Positions 38,396 through 47,003 of a stretch of 64,000 bases of DNA are shown here, piece by piece (positions within the stretch are counted from its first letter, which is position 1; each line of letters opens with the position of its first letter). The notes beneath the pieces are model-generated. The model was not told the DNA's origin, did not search any database, and was given only the letters and a program-made list of their open reading frames with translations. A program made the position numbers and the translations under genes. The DNA comes from JAIQET01 sp035542575 (lineage in GTDB: Bacteria > Acidobacteriota > Terriglobia > Terriglobales > Acidobacteriaceae): NCBI GenBank assembly GCA_035542575.1, contig DATKLE010000100.1:1-64000 (forward strand), written 5' to 3'.

Positions 38396-38396
38396 A

Positions 38397-39860
38397 TCAG
38401 GCCGCGCCGGAGCCCTTCAGAACGGCAGGAATGGTACGGTAGAGGATTTTGAGGTCCAGCCACAGCGACCACTTGTCGATGTACTCCATGTCCAACTCCA
38501 TCCACTGCTCAAAGGGGATGGAATTGCGCCCGTTGATCTGCCACAGACAAGTAATCCCGGGGCGGACGCTGAATCGCCGCCGCTGCCAATCACGGTCGAA
38601 CCCTTCGTAGTCCCGCACCGGAAGTGGCCTTGGCCCGACCAGGCTCATCTCCCCTTTGACGACGTTGAAGAGCTGCGGCAATTCATCGATGCTGGTCTTG
38701 CGCAAGAACCTTCCCAGCGGGGTAATGCGCGGATCGTTCTTGATTTTGAAGACTGGTCCGCTGACCTCGTTGAGTTTTTCCAGCTCTGCCTGTCTTTGCT
38801 CGGCATCCACGACCATGGTGCGGAATTTGTGGATATAAAAAACCCGTTTGTTAAGGCCGAGCCGCTTCTGCCGGAAGAACACGGGCCCGCGTGAGGTCAG
38901 CTTGATCAGAACGGCAGTCAGCAGATATACCGGCGCCAAAGCGACAATCAATGCCAACGACACCAGCAGATCGATCGCCCGCTTCACCGCCGCCGGCCAG
39001 TCGTGCAGCGACCCCGTGGATAAGGTGATGACCGGGTCGCCGTCGAACTCTTCGGCTTTGGTGCGTGCCAGCTTCAGGTCAAAAATGCTGGAGGGAAAAC
39101 GGACGAGGATGCCTTGCTCCTCACAGGCGGCAGCGATGCGCGAAGCTTGGTGATAGCAGGACTTGACCGGCAAGCCCATGACCACCTCGTCCACCACGGT
39201 CCGCCGCAGCAGGTTGGGAAAGTCTTCCAGGCCGCAGGCCAGGGGGTAGCCAGTCCTGCGAAATTCCGTGAGTCCGTTCCATTCCGAGTCCGCGAAGCCC
39301 ACGATGCGGTATCCCAGTTCGGGCTTGGATTCGACCCTGCGTGCGAACGCCACCGCGCGCGGGTTGGTGCCGACCACCAACATGCAGCGCAGGTTGCGAT
39401 GATGGGTGCGCAGGCGGGCCAGGACATAACGAAGCAGCAATCGGCTGGCTAGTCCCGGGACCACACATGCCACCCAGAACACGATCACGAAGTTGCTGTT
39501 GACCAGCGCGATCTGAAAGATGAGCGCCATCACCGCCAAGAACGCGGTGCCCAGCGTGGTTGCCTTGAACAAGTCGATCATTTCGTAACGGCGGCGGGAG
39601 GAAAGCCGCTTCGACTCATAGAGCCCCACGGCCGAAAAGATCACATGCCAGATGACGACGAAAGCAACCAGCAGGACCAGGTTCTGGACCTTGATTCGGA
39701 TCGCCAGCAGCTGCGTTAGCGAGAGGGCGTCCGGGTGGCGGGGAGCTGACGTGGCAATGCGCAGAGCGACCAGTGTGGCGGTGCTGAAGGCGCACAGCAT
39801 CAGCACCAGGTCAAAAATCTTGAAAGTATTGAGAAGAAGTTTTCGCCGAAACGTGCCCAC
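38397..39860 (-). CDS. Polyprenyl glycosylphosphotransferase (chain-initiating)
   Basis: A 487-residue polyprenyl-phosphate hexose-1-phosphate transferase of the WbaP/WcaJ type. It attaches the first sugar phosphate to undecaprenyl phosphate on the cytoplasmic side. There are four to five N-terminal helices, a Rossmann-like CoA-binding domain (CMLVVGTNPRAVAFARRVE), then a reentrant helix and the catalytic C-terminal domain: GPVFFRQKRLGLNKRVFYIHKFRTM, KTSIDELPQLFNVVKGEMSLVGPRP (with the Asp-Glu pair) and RPGITCLWQINGR. GTG start with AAAGGA upstream. Confidence 0.94.
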   Translation of the reverse strand: MGTFRRKLLLNTFKIFDLVLMLCAFSTATLVALRIATSAPRHPDALSLTQLLAIRIKVQNLVLLVAFVVIWHVIFSAVGLYESKRLSSRRRYEMIDLFKATTLGTAFLAVMALIFQIALVNSNFVIVFWVACVVPGLASRLLLRYVLARLRTHHRNLRCMLVVGTNPRAVAFARRVESKPELGYRIVGFADSEWNGLTEFRRTGYPLACGLEDFPNLLRRTVVDEVVMGLPVKSCYHQASRIAAACEEQGILVRFPSSIFDLKLARTKAEEFDGDPVITLSTGSLHDWPAAVKRAIDLLVSLALIVALAPVYLLTAVLIKLTSRGPVFFRQKRLGLNKRVFYIHKFRTMVVDAEQRQAELEKLNEVSGPVFKIKNDPRITPLGRFLRKTSIDELPQLFNVVKGEMSLVGPRPLPVRDYEGFDRDWQRRRFSVRPGITCLWQINGRNSIPFEQWMELDMEYIDKWSLWLDLKILYRTIPAVLKGSGAA

Positions 39861-39929
39861 AACAGATCCTTTCTCGAGTCGCGTCTTTCCTCGGAGTCTG
39901 CTGTACGAATCGAACGACAGTGATGGAGG

Positions 39930-41396
39930 TCAGGGAACCGCGATTGCCCTCGGCCTCTTGCGTGCTGACAAGCGCGGGCGAGCGGGGGTCATGGCGTGCC
40001 CACAGGTACGGCGACCCATGCAGTGGTACTCAAAGCCGGCATTGCGCACCGCCTCCGGCTCCCAGAGGTTCCGGCCGTCCACGATGATGGGTACTTCCAT
40101 CAACGTGCGCACCCGGGCCAGGTCCAATCTGCGGAATTCATCCCATTCAGTAAGGAGGGCCAAGGCGTGTGCCCCCTGAACGGCTTCACAGGCGGAGGCG
40201 CAATACGTGAGCCGCCCAGGCTGCTCGGGCATGCTTTGCCGCGCATTGGGTATGGCTTCAGGGTCATAAAGACGCAGATTGGCGCCTTCCCGCAACAGGG
40301 CCTGAATGATCTTCAGGCTGGGAGCTTCGCGGATGTCATCTGTCTGCGGCTTGAAGGCCAGGCCCAGGATGGCGATGGTCTTTCCTGAGACCACCCACAG
40401 GGCCTCGCGTATCTTCTCGAGGAACGCGTCAATGCGGGCCTGATTGATGCTCTCGACCGCACGCAGCAGCGTGCAATCTACACCGTTTCCCTCGCCCAGA
40501 TGAATGAAGGCGCGCAGGTCTTTGGGGAAGCAATACCCGCCGAAGCCGATACCCGCCGAGAGAAACTGCGTGCCAATGCGAGGATCAAGTCCGATGCCTT
40601 TGGCCACGTTCGCGACGTCCGCGCCCACCGCCTCGCAGATGTCCGACACCAGGTTGATGAACGAGATCTTGGTGGACAGAAAAGCGTTGGCGGCGTGCTT
40701 GATCAGTTCCGCGGTGGTGGGGTTGGTGACCACCATCGGGCATTTCAAGGGGCGGTAGATCGCCTCGAGCAGATCACGGGCACGCGGGGTATCGACCCCA
40801 AGCACGATGCGATCCGGATGGAAGAAATTCTCGAGTGCTCTTCCTTCCTGGAGGAACTCGGGATTGGAGGCGACGTCAAACTCGGGTACAGCCCTCAGCC
40901 GCGCCGGTTTGTTACGCTGCGCCCGGCCGTTGAGCTTGAATCCGTTGCCCCCGAGCTGCGCATAGCGCACCACCGTGCGCTTGATCCATTGCGCGGTAAT
41001 CGCCGGTACGGTGCTTTTCTCGACGATCAACTTGTAACCGTTCAGGTTGGAGGCGACCGTGCGGGGAATGGCTTCCACGCAGCTCAGGTCGGCCTCCCCA
41101 CTTTCTCCCTGCGGCGTCCCGACGCAGACAAACAGCACGTTGGCCGACGCGACCGCGTCTCCCACATCCGTCGTTACCCGGAAGCGGCCACCCAGATGTT
41201 TGCTCAGCAGTGCCTGCATGCCGGGCTCAAAGAAGCTAGCCTTGCCCGACTGGAGAACCTGTATCTTCTCGGTATCGTCGTCGGCGCCGACTACGTCCCA
41301 GCCCAGCTCCGCCAGCCCCAAGGCGGTCGGCAAGCCGACGTGGCCCATGCCCAACACCGCAATCCGAATCGCTTTCTTATGGTTCCCGTTGTTCAC
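39930..41396 (-). CDS. UDP-glucose/GDP-mannose dehydrogenase family protein
   Basis: A 488-residue NAD-dependent nucleotide-sugar dehydrogenase that oxidises the C6 hydroxyl in two steps to a uronic acid, probably UDP-glucose to UDP-glucuronate. The N-terminal NAD fold has VLGMGHVGLP; the catalytic cysteine is Cys289 in GFGGYCFPKDL; SNPEFLQEGRA and ELIKHAANAFLSTKISFINL are also typical. It carries a basic insert at about residues 145-172 and a C-terminal tail of about 25 residues rich in Arg. Both are unusual. It provides the acidic sugar of the polymer. GTG start. Confidence 0.93.
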   Translation of the reverse strand: MNNGNHKKAIRIAVLGMGHVGLPTALGLAELGWDVVGADDDTEKIQVLQSGKASFFEPGMQALLSKHLGGRFRVTTDVGDAVASANVLFVCVGTPQGESGEADLSCVEAIPRTVASNLNGYKLIVEKSTVPAITAQWIKRTVVRYAQLGGNGFKLNGRAQRNKPARLRAVPEFDVASNPEFLQEGRALENFFHPDRIVLGVDTPRARDLLEAIYRPLKCPMVVTNPTTAELIKHAANAFLSTKISFINLVSDICEAVGADVANVAKGIGLDPRIGTQFLSAGIGFGGYCFPKDLRAFIHLGEGNGVDCTLLRAVESINQARIDAFLEKIREALWVVSGKTIAILGLAFKPQTDDIREAPSLKIIQALLREGANLRLYDPEAIPNARQSMPEQPGRLTYCASACEAVQGAHALALLTEWDEFRRLDLARVRTLMEVPIIVDGRNLWEPEAVRNAGFEYHCMGRRTCGHAMTPARPRLSARKRPRAIAVP

Positions 41397-41475
41397 CTAG
41401 ATCTCCGCGGGCAAGTGCTCGTCAGTGTCCGATATGTGCTTAACTAGGGCGAAGTGCCGGTTAGAGTGCAGGAGC

Positions 41476-42021
41476 TTAGGCGGGCTCTACGTCATAACCC
41501 GCGACCCGAATCGCCATGGCTCGCTTGATCAAGTCCACCGAGACCACAAGGCTCAGGTCCGGATTCATTCCGACCAGGACCCCTTCGACCCCGTCCAGGC
41601 ATCCGCCGCGGATCCGCACCCGCTGGTTCAGGTTCAAGAAGGGGTGCAGCGTGAACTGAACTTTTTGCTGCAATATGGTCTGGATGTCCTCGATTTGCTT
41701 GTCGGGAATCGGCGTTCCCCTGCCTTGATTTCCGACAAAGCCGACCACGCCGGGCGTGCGCAGTACCGACACCCGTGCTTCGGCAACCGGCAGCGTGCGG
41801 ACAAATACATATCCTGGGAAAAGCGGCACCTCGACCTGCTTGTTGCGGTCGCTCCAGCGATGGATCTGCGTCTGCAGCGGAAGGAAATGATGCAAGCCTT
41901 TGTCCCGCAACTCGGAAGCGATCTTTTTCTCGTGGCGCGAGCGCGTCCGGATGGCATACCACTGCGGCCGCCCAAGACCGGGCAACGCGGCCATATTGTC
42001 CGTTAACGCCTCAGTTTGCAA
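41476..42021 (-). CDS. UpxY-type NusG-like antiterminator
   Basis: A 181-residue NusG paralog. The N-terminal NGN domain has WYAIRTRSRHEKKIASELRDKGLHHFLPL and VPLFPGYVFVRT; the C-terminal KOW domain has RVRIRGGCLDGVEGVLVGMNPDLSLVVSVDLI. Such proteins load on RNA polymerase early in a long polysaccharide operon and let it pass terminators and Rho. Its position as fourth gene, ahead of about 23 kb of further genes, fits this. TTG start with GAGGGCGGAG upstream. The loading sequence in the 5' leader was not identified. Confidence 0.9.
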   Translation of the reverse strand: MQTEALTDNMAALPGLGRPQWYAIRTRSRHEKKIASELRDKGLHHFLPLQTQIHRWSDRNKQVEVPLFPGYVFVRTLPVAEARVSVLRTPGVVGFVGNQGRGTPIPDKQIEDIQTILQQKVQFTLHPFLNLNQRVRIRGGCLDGVEGVLVGMNPDLSLVVSVDLIKRAMAIRVAGYDVEPA

Positions 42022-42113
42022 AGCTCCGCCCTCTCAGTCCCATTTGTGGGCCTGCCAGTGCCAGCATGGAAGCCGGGAACCCGGCTCTCTTAACGATCCG
42101 GCGAAAACTGCGA

Positions 42114-42851
42114 CTACAGCCGGTTGTACAAATTTTGGGGGATCGGGAAGGTCCGCTTATTCAGCACCGCTCCCAGCAGCCGCACATTGGAGCTCTTCAA
42201 GCCCTCGGTTACGTTGCGCGCCGTCTCCCGCCGTGTAGCGTTGGATTGCAAGACCAGCAGCAATCCGTCCGAAATGCGTCCCAGCGTGATCGCGTCGGTG
42301 CAGCGGTTCAGCGCCGCCGAATCGATCAGCACGTGATTGAACTCCGACCGCAACTCCGTCATGCGGGCTTGCATGGCATCGGAGCTCAGCAGAGCACTGA
42401 TCTCGGCCTTCGGAGACCCGCCGGGCAACACCCACAAGTTGCTCCCGTCGACCTGTTGGGCAAAAGACCGAATGGGGCCCGGCTGAACGATGGCGTCCGC
42501 CAGCCCCACGCGATTATGCAAATTGAAATATTGGTGCAGGGAAGGAGTGCGGAAGTTGGCGTCCACCACGCAGAACGTGCCGGGAGCCACTGCCGCTAAG
42601 GTTTCCGCGGTGGCCGCGCAAATCGAGGTGCAGCCCCCGCCAGGTTCTACCCCCGCAAAGACCACCACCCGCGGAATCACACCGTCAGAAGCTCGGAATA
42701 GACGTTGAACCAGCCGGGCGATCTCATCGCCATTTATAACGTTGCGGCGGACTCCGTTGCCGTTTTTGGGTACAACCGCCGGTACCGCCGCTGGACCCGT
42801 GTGTACTCGTTCCCGCTCCACCTGCTGGAGTAATTCAAAGGTCTTACTCAA
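42114..42851 (-). CDS. CpsD/CapB-like protein lacking the P-loop lysine
   Basis: A 245-residue protein of the BY-kinase/ParA-like fold found with polysaccharide co-polymerases. The Walker A region reads AGVEPGGGCTS (residues 66-76) with Cys74 where active proteins have Lys. Walker A' is VVDANFRTPSLHQY, with Asn99 replacing the second Asp. Walker B is HVLIDSAA instead of IIDTPP. There is no C-terminal tyrosine cluster. It is therefore probably a catalytically dead regulator that partners the chain-length protein encoded next to it (gap 28 bases). TTG start with GGGAGGT upstream. Confidence 0.87.
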   Translation of the reverse strand: MSKTFELLQQVERERVHTGPAAVPAVVPKNGNGVRRNVINGDEIARLVQRLFRASDGVIPRVVVFAGVEPGGGCTSICAATAETLAAVAPGTFCVVDANFRTPSLHQYFNLHNRVGLADAIVQPGPIRSFAQQVDGSNLWVLPGGSPKAEISALLSSDAMQARMTELRSEFNHVLIDSAALNRCTDAITLGRISDGLLLVLQSNATRRETARNVTEGLKSSNVRLLGAVLNKRTFPIPQNLYNRL

Positions 42852-42879
42852 AGCTACCTCCCGTGGTCCCTTGTGTTCG

Positions 42880-44460
42880 TTAGTGCCCGTTCTTGGCTAC
42901 CGTCTCCGCCGCCACGTGATGCCCGTTGTCCGGAATCGAGGCAAACACCGGAATGTCGAGGAACTCTCTGACTTCGTCCGGAGTACGGAAGGACGGATCG
43001 AGGTAATCGGCAACCAGGGCCGAGCCCAACGCCACAAAACCTGCCAACAGGAAGCTCAGCGAGATCATCAGCAGTGGCGAGAAAGTCGGCAGCGCCGGCC
43101 AGGTTGGGGTTTCGTCCAGCACCACGTTGAGCACGCGGCGGGAATCCATCATGTCCTGGATCCGGGCCTGTTCGCGCTTGCCGAGATACAGCAAGTAGTT
43201 CGCTTCCGCGGCCTTCACTTCCCGCGTCAGGTCGTCCTGCGTGACCCCCTTCTTATTGAATGCCTGGGCTTCATCGTGATAGGCGCTCACGTTCTTGGCG
43301 ATGGCCCCGGCTTCAGCCTGCAGTGCCGGCAACTGCGAGCGGGACTGCGCCAGCTGCTGCACCACCCACTGATAGGCCGGGTTGTTGTCGGTCGTCCTTA
43401 GGTGGGCGGGTTCCGTGTCCTGCTTCGTGATGAAGGTTTGGGTTTGCGCGATCTGCTTCTCGACGTCTTGCACCAACCGATAATTGGGGTCGTACTTGAA
43501 AAGGTAATCGGTACGCTGGTTCTCCAGGGTATTCAGCGTGTTCTTGAGGTTGGAGAGCAGGTTCAGGTTGTCGTTGGAGCTCTCCGCTGTGCTGATGCGA
43601 GGGGGCAAGTTCGCCTGCTGTTGCTGCAGAGACTGGATCTGTTCTTTGGTTTGCTCGATCTGCTGCTGAGTCGTGCGCAGGGAAGCCAGGAACTGGCTGC
43701 TCTGCTGCACTGCGATCTGGGCCTGCGTGCTGGCGAGCACCGCATCCTGCTTGTCGGCAAAATCCAGCAGGTCCTTCTCCGCCTTGAACAGCTTCTTCCG
43801 ATAGTCTTCGGTCTGCTGGGCGAAGAAGTCATATAACTTGGGCGGCCGGTTCACTGCCATGTGCTTGGCCATGTAGATGTCGGCCAGGCTCGACATCACG
43901 CAACCGGACTTCACCGCGTCGTTGGAGGTGTACGACACCTGAATATTGTTGGCGTCGTTCACCGCGGTGACCGTGATCTTCGACGTGAGCTTCTTTACCG
44001 CGTCCGCTTCTTGGGCCTGCGGATACCCCGGGATCAGCGACGTGACCTTGTCCAGCGTCCGGCTGGCAAGCCCATCGCCGTGGACCAGCATGGGACAGCG
44101 GCGGACGACTTCCGTCAGCACGTCCTGGCTCTGCAGCAGTTCCACTTCGCTGTTGATCATGTTGGTCAGGTCGGTGCTGGTCGCGGCGCGCGGACTGGTG
44201 TCTGGGGTCACTGCCGCCTCAACCATGTCACTGCGGACCAGGATCTCCATGTCGGACTCATAAATGATCCCGAAAAAGAAAACCCCGATCAGCGCCCCCA
44301 GCGCGGTCCAGAGAAACACCTTCCTCATTAACTTCCGGCGGCGGAACAGGGTGGCGACAAAGTTCTTCAACGCCGAGGCCGGCTGGTTCGCACTATTACC
44401 GTTGCCGTTGCCATTGCCGTTCCCATTGCCGTTGTGGCCGTTATGGCTTGTCTCTTCCAT
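42880..44460 (-). CDS. Polysaccharide co-polymerase / chain-length determinant (Wzz family)
   Basis: A 526-residue inner-membrane protein with two transmembrane helices (about residues 47-66 and 473-495) flanking a periplasmic domain rich in long coiled coil (residues about 205-420). Many Gln/Asn residues and a GNVR-like region near DSRRVLNVVLDETPTWP precede the second helix, where the proline-rich motif expected for Wzz proteins is seen. The cytoplasmic N-terminus is a Asn-Gly repeat (residues 8-22), encoded by a GGCAAC-type hexamer array. It sets polymer length, working with the export protein and the CpsD-like protein. Confidence 0.92.
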   Translation of the reverse strand: MEETSHNGHNGNGNGNGNGNGNSANQPASALKNFVATLFRRRKLMRKVFLWTALGALIGVFFFGIIYESDMEILVRSDMVEAAVTPDTSPRAATSTDLTNMINSEVELLQSQDVLTEVVRRCPMLVHGDGLASRTLDKVTSLIPGYPQAQEADAVKKLTSKITVTAVNDANNIQVSYTSNDAVKSGCVMSSLADIYMAKHMAVNRPPKLYDFFAQQTEDYRKKLFKAEKDLLDFADKQDAVLASTQAQIAVQQSSQFLASLRTTQQQIEQTKEQIQSLQQQQANLPPRISTAESSNDNLNLLSNLKNTLNTLENQRTDYLFKYDPNYRLVQDVEKQIAQTQTFITKQDTEPAHLRTTDNNPAYQWVVQQLAQSRSQLPALQAEAGAIAKNVSAYHDEAQAFNKKGVTQDDLTREVKAAEANYLLYLGKREQARIQDMMDSRRVLNVVLDETPTWPALPTFSPLLMISLSFLLAGFVALGSALVADYLDPSFRTPDEVREFLDIPVFASIPDNGHHVAAETVAKNGH

Positions 44461-44484
44461 GGCGATCTCTCCGCTGTAAGTGGA

Positions 44485-45201
44485 CTAATCTATCGGCTTG
44501 GAAATGAAGTTCAGCTTCACGACTTGCGACCAGGGTTCGATCCAGGTGCCGACCTTGGAAATGGTGTTCTTCGGCACGTACAGCATGTCGCCCGCTTGCA
44601 GATTCAAATCCTCGGCCAGAGTGCCCGACTTCAACATCTTCTTCACGTCAATTTTGGTGCCTTGGGCCCAATCGGTATCAATCCGTCGAAACAGCACCAC
44701 TTGCGAGTGCTTCGCGTCGGCGGTGAAGCCGCCGGCGATCTGAATCGCCTGCGTCACTGTGGTATTGCCCTGGAAGGTGTACTTGCCGGGTTTGGCTACC
44801 TCCCCGCCCGCGATGAAGTACGCCGGTACGACGGTGGTGGGAATGACCGAGATGACCGGGTCGTGCAGAATCTTACCGTAGGCCTTCTCCAGTGCCGCGC
44901 TCACTTCCGGAGTGCTCATGCCCTCGACGTGAAGGTCGCCGATGCCCTTGGGAGAGATGTAGCCGTCCGGTCCCACGGTGACCGACTGGTCGTATTCCGG
45001 AGTAAAGGTAAACGTGAGCTGCAGTACGTCGGTCTTGTTGATTCGATACCGAGGATCCCGTTGCTGCAGAACCGGCGCGGCATTCTGGGCGTTCACGCTG
45101 TTGGATGCATTCGCGGCCGGCGGTTGCTGGGCTGCGCTGCTCAGTCCTGCCCATAGCAACAGCAACGACGCTCCTGCATGCAGTAAACTGCTTGCTCTCA
45201 T
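44485..45201 (-). CDS. Polysaccharide export protein (Wza-like, SLBB domain)
   Basis: A 238-residue exported protein with a signal peptide (LLHAGASLLLLWAGLSSAAQ). Residues 50-130 are the polysaccharide export domain (YRINKTDVLQLTFTFTPEYDQSVTVGPDGYISPKGIGDL, PVISVIPTTVVP). Residues 130-215 form one SLBB domain (FIAGGEVAKPGKYTFQGNTTVTQAIQIAGGFT). No lipobox Cys is seen. It lacks the second SLBB and C-terminal helix of E. coli Wza, as is common in this group. It is the first gene of the operon, with GGGAGAA upstream of the ATG and a control region of about 700 bases before it. Confidence 0.92.
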   Translation of the reverse strand: MRASSLLHAGASLLLLWAGLSSAAQQPPAANASNSVNAQNAAPVLQQRDPRYRINKTDVLQLTFTFTPEYDQSVTVGPDGYISPKGIGDLHVEGMSTPEVSAALEKAYGKILHDPVISVIPTTVVPAYFIAGGEVAKPGKYTFQGNTTVTQAIQIAGGFTADAKHSQVVLFRRIDTDWAQGTKIDVKKMLKSGTLAEDLNLQAGDMLYVPKNTISKVGTWIEPWSQVVKLNFISKPID

Positions 45202-45412
45202 TGGCTAAGTTCTCCCTGAGGACTCTCTGTCTGTTAGCAAGGCCTAGTGACGGTCCACGCTCTGGACACCGCACTGCGCCCGCTGGACTGTTTGCTGAAG
45301 CCCCACACTTCGCGCTTGCGACCGCTCGTGCAGCGCCGGCGAAGTTACCTCAAAAACTATCCATCCTCGAACTTGCTTTGCTGGTTACCGACAACTTCAA
45401 ACCCCGGATGGG

Positions 45413-45428
45413 AGCAAGCAAGCTGCCA
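45413..45428 (-). promoter_or_regulatory. Sigma-54-like promoter sequence for the exopolysaccharide operon
   Basis: On the minus strand TGGCAGCTTGCTTGCT matches TGGCACG-N4-TTGCW except for the two bases after TGGCA; the GG and GC doublets are correctly spaced. It lies about 212 bases before the wza-like start. Confidence 0.45.
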
Positions 45429-45530
45429 TCTGGTAATTTCCAACTTGAGACGGACATGGGACGCAAGTTGTTGTGCAACAACCCGTTCACTGCCTTCCGA
45501 TCACCAGCATGGGATCCGGCACGGGTATGC

Positions 45531-45548
45531 ACCGCAAACTTTTGCACA
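45531..45548. promoter_or_regulatory. Copy of the GCAA-N4-TTGCACA palindrome
   Basis: ACCGCAA-ACTT-TTGCACA keeps the core half-sites and the full right arm of the perfect copy at 14709-14726. It lies about 100 bases upstream of the sigma-54-like element, where an enhancer-binding protein would be expected. Confidence 0.4.
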
Positions 45549-45717
45549 AACAGCAAACGGCGATTGCTTCTGTCAGTCCCATGTTTTTCACGCCGCTGGT
45601 CCAGGGGTTGCCAGCCGCGGGAAGAAGCGCAAAGCCGGACCTTGCCGCCCCGATAGTTACTTTCTTCTGCTTACTTTCGTCTGTATCTCCTTGCTAGCAG
45701 CCAACTTGCACCGGGGG

Positions 45718-45731
45718 GATGTATATACATC
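45718..45731. promoter_or_regulatory. 14-base perfect palindrome
   Basis: GATGTATATACATC is its own reverse complement and AT-rich in GC-rich surroundings. It is a candidate operator between the two divergent genes. Confidence 0.4.
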
Positions 45732-45908
45732 GCTGGCTGCTGCATAGCAAGCAAGAAATTTCACTTTCCTTTTATCCTCGCGATATCCGACGCCACCAGG
45801 TGACCGAGACCGGCGGGAGCGCAGGCGCCGGCATCACATGGAATGCCGACAACAAATATCGTCGGCGCGGGTTTACGCCCATGCCGAATCCTTGGAGGAT
45901 GCAGATCC

Positions 45909-46958
45909 ATGAAGGTGTGTGCTCGCGGCGTGCCCACAGGGAGGCTAGCCGTTCTGGGCTTCGCTCTCCTGCTTGCCGGTGCGATCTTGCTGATTGCTTG
46001 TGGCACGGGAAGCTCGAACCTCAGCCAGCCGCCGGGTGGCATTCCTAATCAACTCGGAGCTGTGACTCAGGTCACCGAGGTGAATCCCTGCCCTCCCTCG
46101 ACCGTGATTCCGCCCGTGGCCGGCGATCGATGCGTGGATCTCACCATTTCCTGCCCAGGAGTGGCGGCCTACAACCCGCTCGAACTGAAGGTGACCAATG
46201 CGGTCGGCACTCCCAAGGGCACCGTGATTTACACCACCGGGGGTGGAGGGAGCGAGCTGTACGAAGATGAGTTTGTGTACGGCAATGTGGCCATCAACAA
46301 TGTGGTGAACGCCGGTTTTACGGTGGTGCAGACCAACTTCGAGACGCCCGTGGGCTGGCTGGACGGTCCGGGCGGACCGCTGTTGCTGTCGTGCCGCTGG
46401 GCCACGGCCGCCAAGTGGATCCACGACAACCTCCTCAGCGCCAACACCGCCCTCTGCGCTACCGGCAACAGCGGCGGCGCGGCGGCCATCGCTTACGCGT
46501 TGTCCCGCTACGGGGAGGATTCGATCTTCAACTTCGTTCAACCCACCGGCGGTCCGCCGCTTAGCCGCATTGATTACGGATGCCTGTGCAACACGTCGGA
46601 GATCTCCAATTGTGCCGGAAGGTTGGACATCTGCTACGGAGAGGACGCCAAAATGTTCATCGATCCTGCCTACGGCAACAGCAACTGTTCTTCCGGCAAC
46701 ACGGTCGACCTGCATAAGTGGAAGACCGACAGCATTGTCTCCACGGATGGCAGATCGATCTTGAGCTTCAGCACCCGCGTGCACTTCATATTTGGCGGAA
46801 TGGATCTTGGTCCGGAACCGCCCGAAGCGACGATCTGGGAGAATGCCATCACTTCTCCCCACGATGCCGAATGTGTAGCATCGGCGCCACACCTGATCGC
46901 AGATGACCTGGCGGGCGCGATGGCCGTGGCCAACGGCCTCATTGCGGGCTGTCATTAG
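45909..46958 (+). CDS. Lipoprotein with alpha/beta-hydrolase nucleophile motif
   Basis: A 349-residue protein with a lipobox LIAC (Cys31). The mature domain shows GTVIYTTGGGGSELYEDEF near the front, then a nucleophile-elbow CATGNSGGAAAIAYAL with Ser188, and a late SPHDAECVASAPHL that could hold the catalytic His. There are many cysteines (about 14), suggesting disulfides outside the cell. It resembles secreted esterases or lipases. The ATG at 45909 is preferred over one at 45843 because GGAGG lies upstream and the signal peptide then starts properly. It may deacylate the secreted polymer, but that is inference from the neighbouring operon. Confidence 0.75.
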   Translation: MKVCARGVPTGRLAVLGFALLLAGAILLIACGTGSSNLSQPPGGIPNQLGAVTQVTEVNPCPPSTVIPPVAGDRCVDLTISCPGVAAYNPLELKVTNAVGTPKGTVIYTTGGGGSELYEDEFVYGNVAINNVVNAGFTVVQTNFETPVGWLDGPGGPLLLSCRWATAAKWIHDNLLSANTALCATGNSGGAAAIAYALSRYGEDSIFNFVQPTGGPPLSRIDYGCLCNTSEISNCAGRLDICYGEDAKMFIDPAYGNSNCSSGNTVDLHKWKTDSIVSTDGRSILSFSTRVHFIFGGMDLGPEPPEATIWENAITSPHDAECVASAPHLIADDLAGAMAVANGLIAGCH

Positions 46959-47003
46959 GATCTGTCGGGTTGGGGTTGAGCGGGACCTGCTTGCGGCAAA
47001 TTC

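Larger units (their letters stand above)
45202..45908. other. Divergent control region of the exopolysaccharide operon
   Basis: 707 bases without a convincing gene. Elements seen: a sigma-54-like sequence toward the operon (45413-45428), a 7-2-7 inverted repeat GTTGTTG-TG-CAACAAC (45467-45482), a GCAA-N4-TTGC palindrome (45531-45548), a 14-base perfect palindrome (45718-45731), and a weak -24/-12 look-alike toward the hydrolase gene (45695-45710, A for G in the -24 doublet). Confidence 0.6.

Noticed and set aside
45519..45532. GGCACGGGTATGC as a plus-strand sigma-54 promoter
   Set aside because: The GG to GC distance is one base short of the required spacing.
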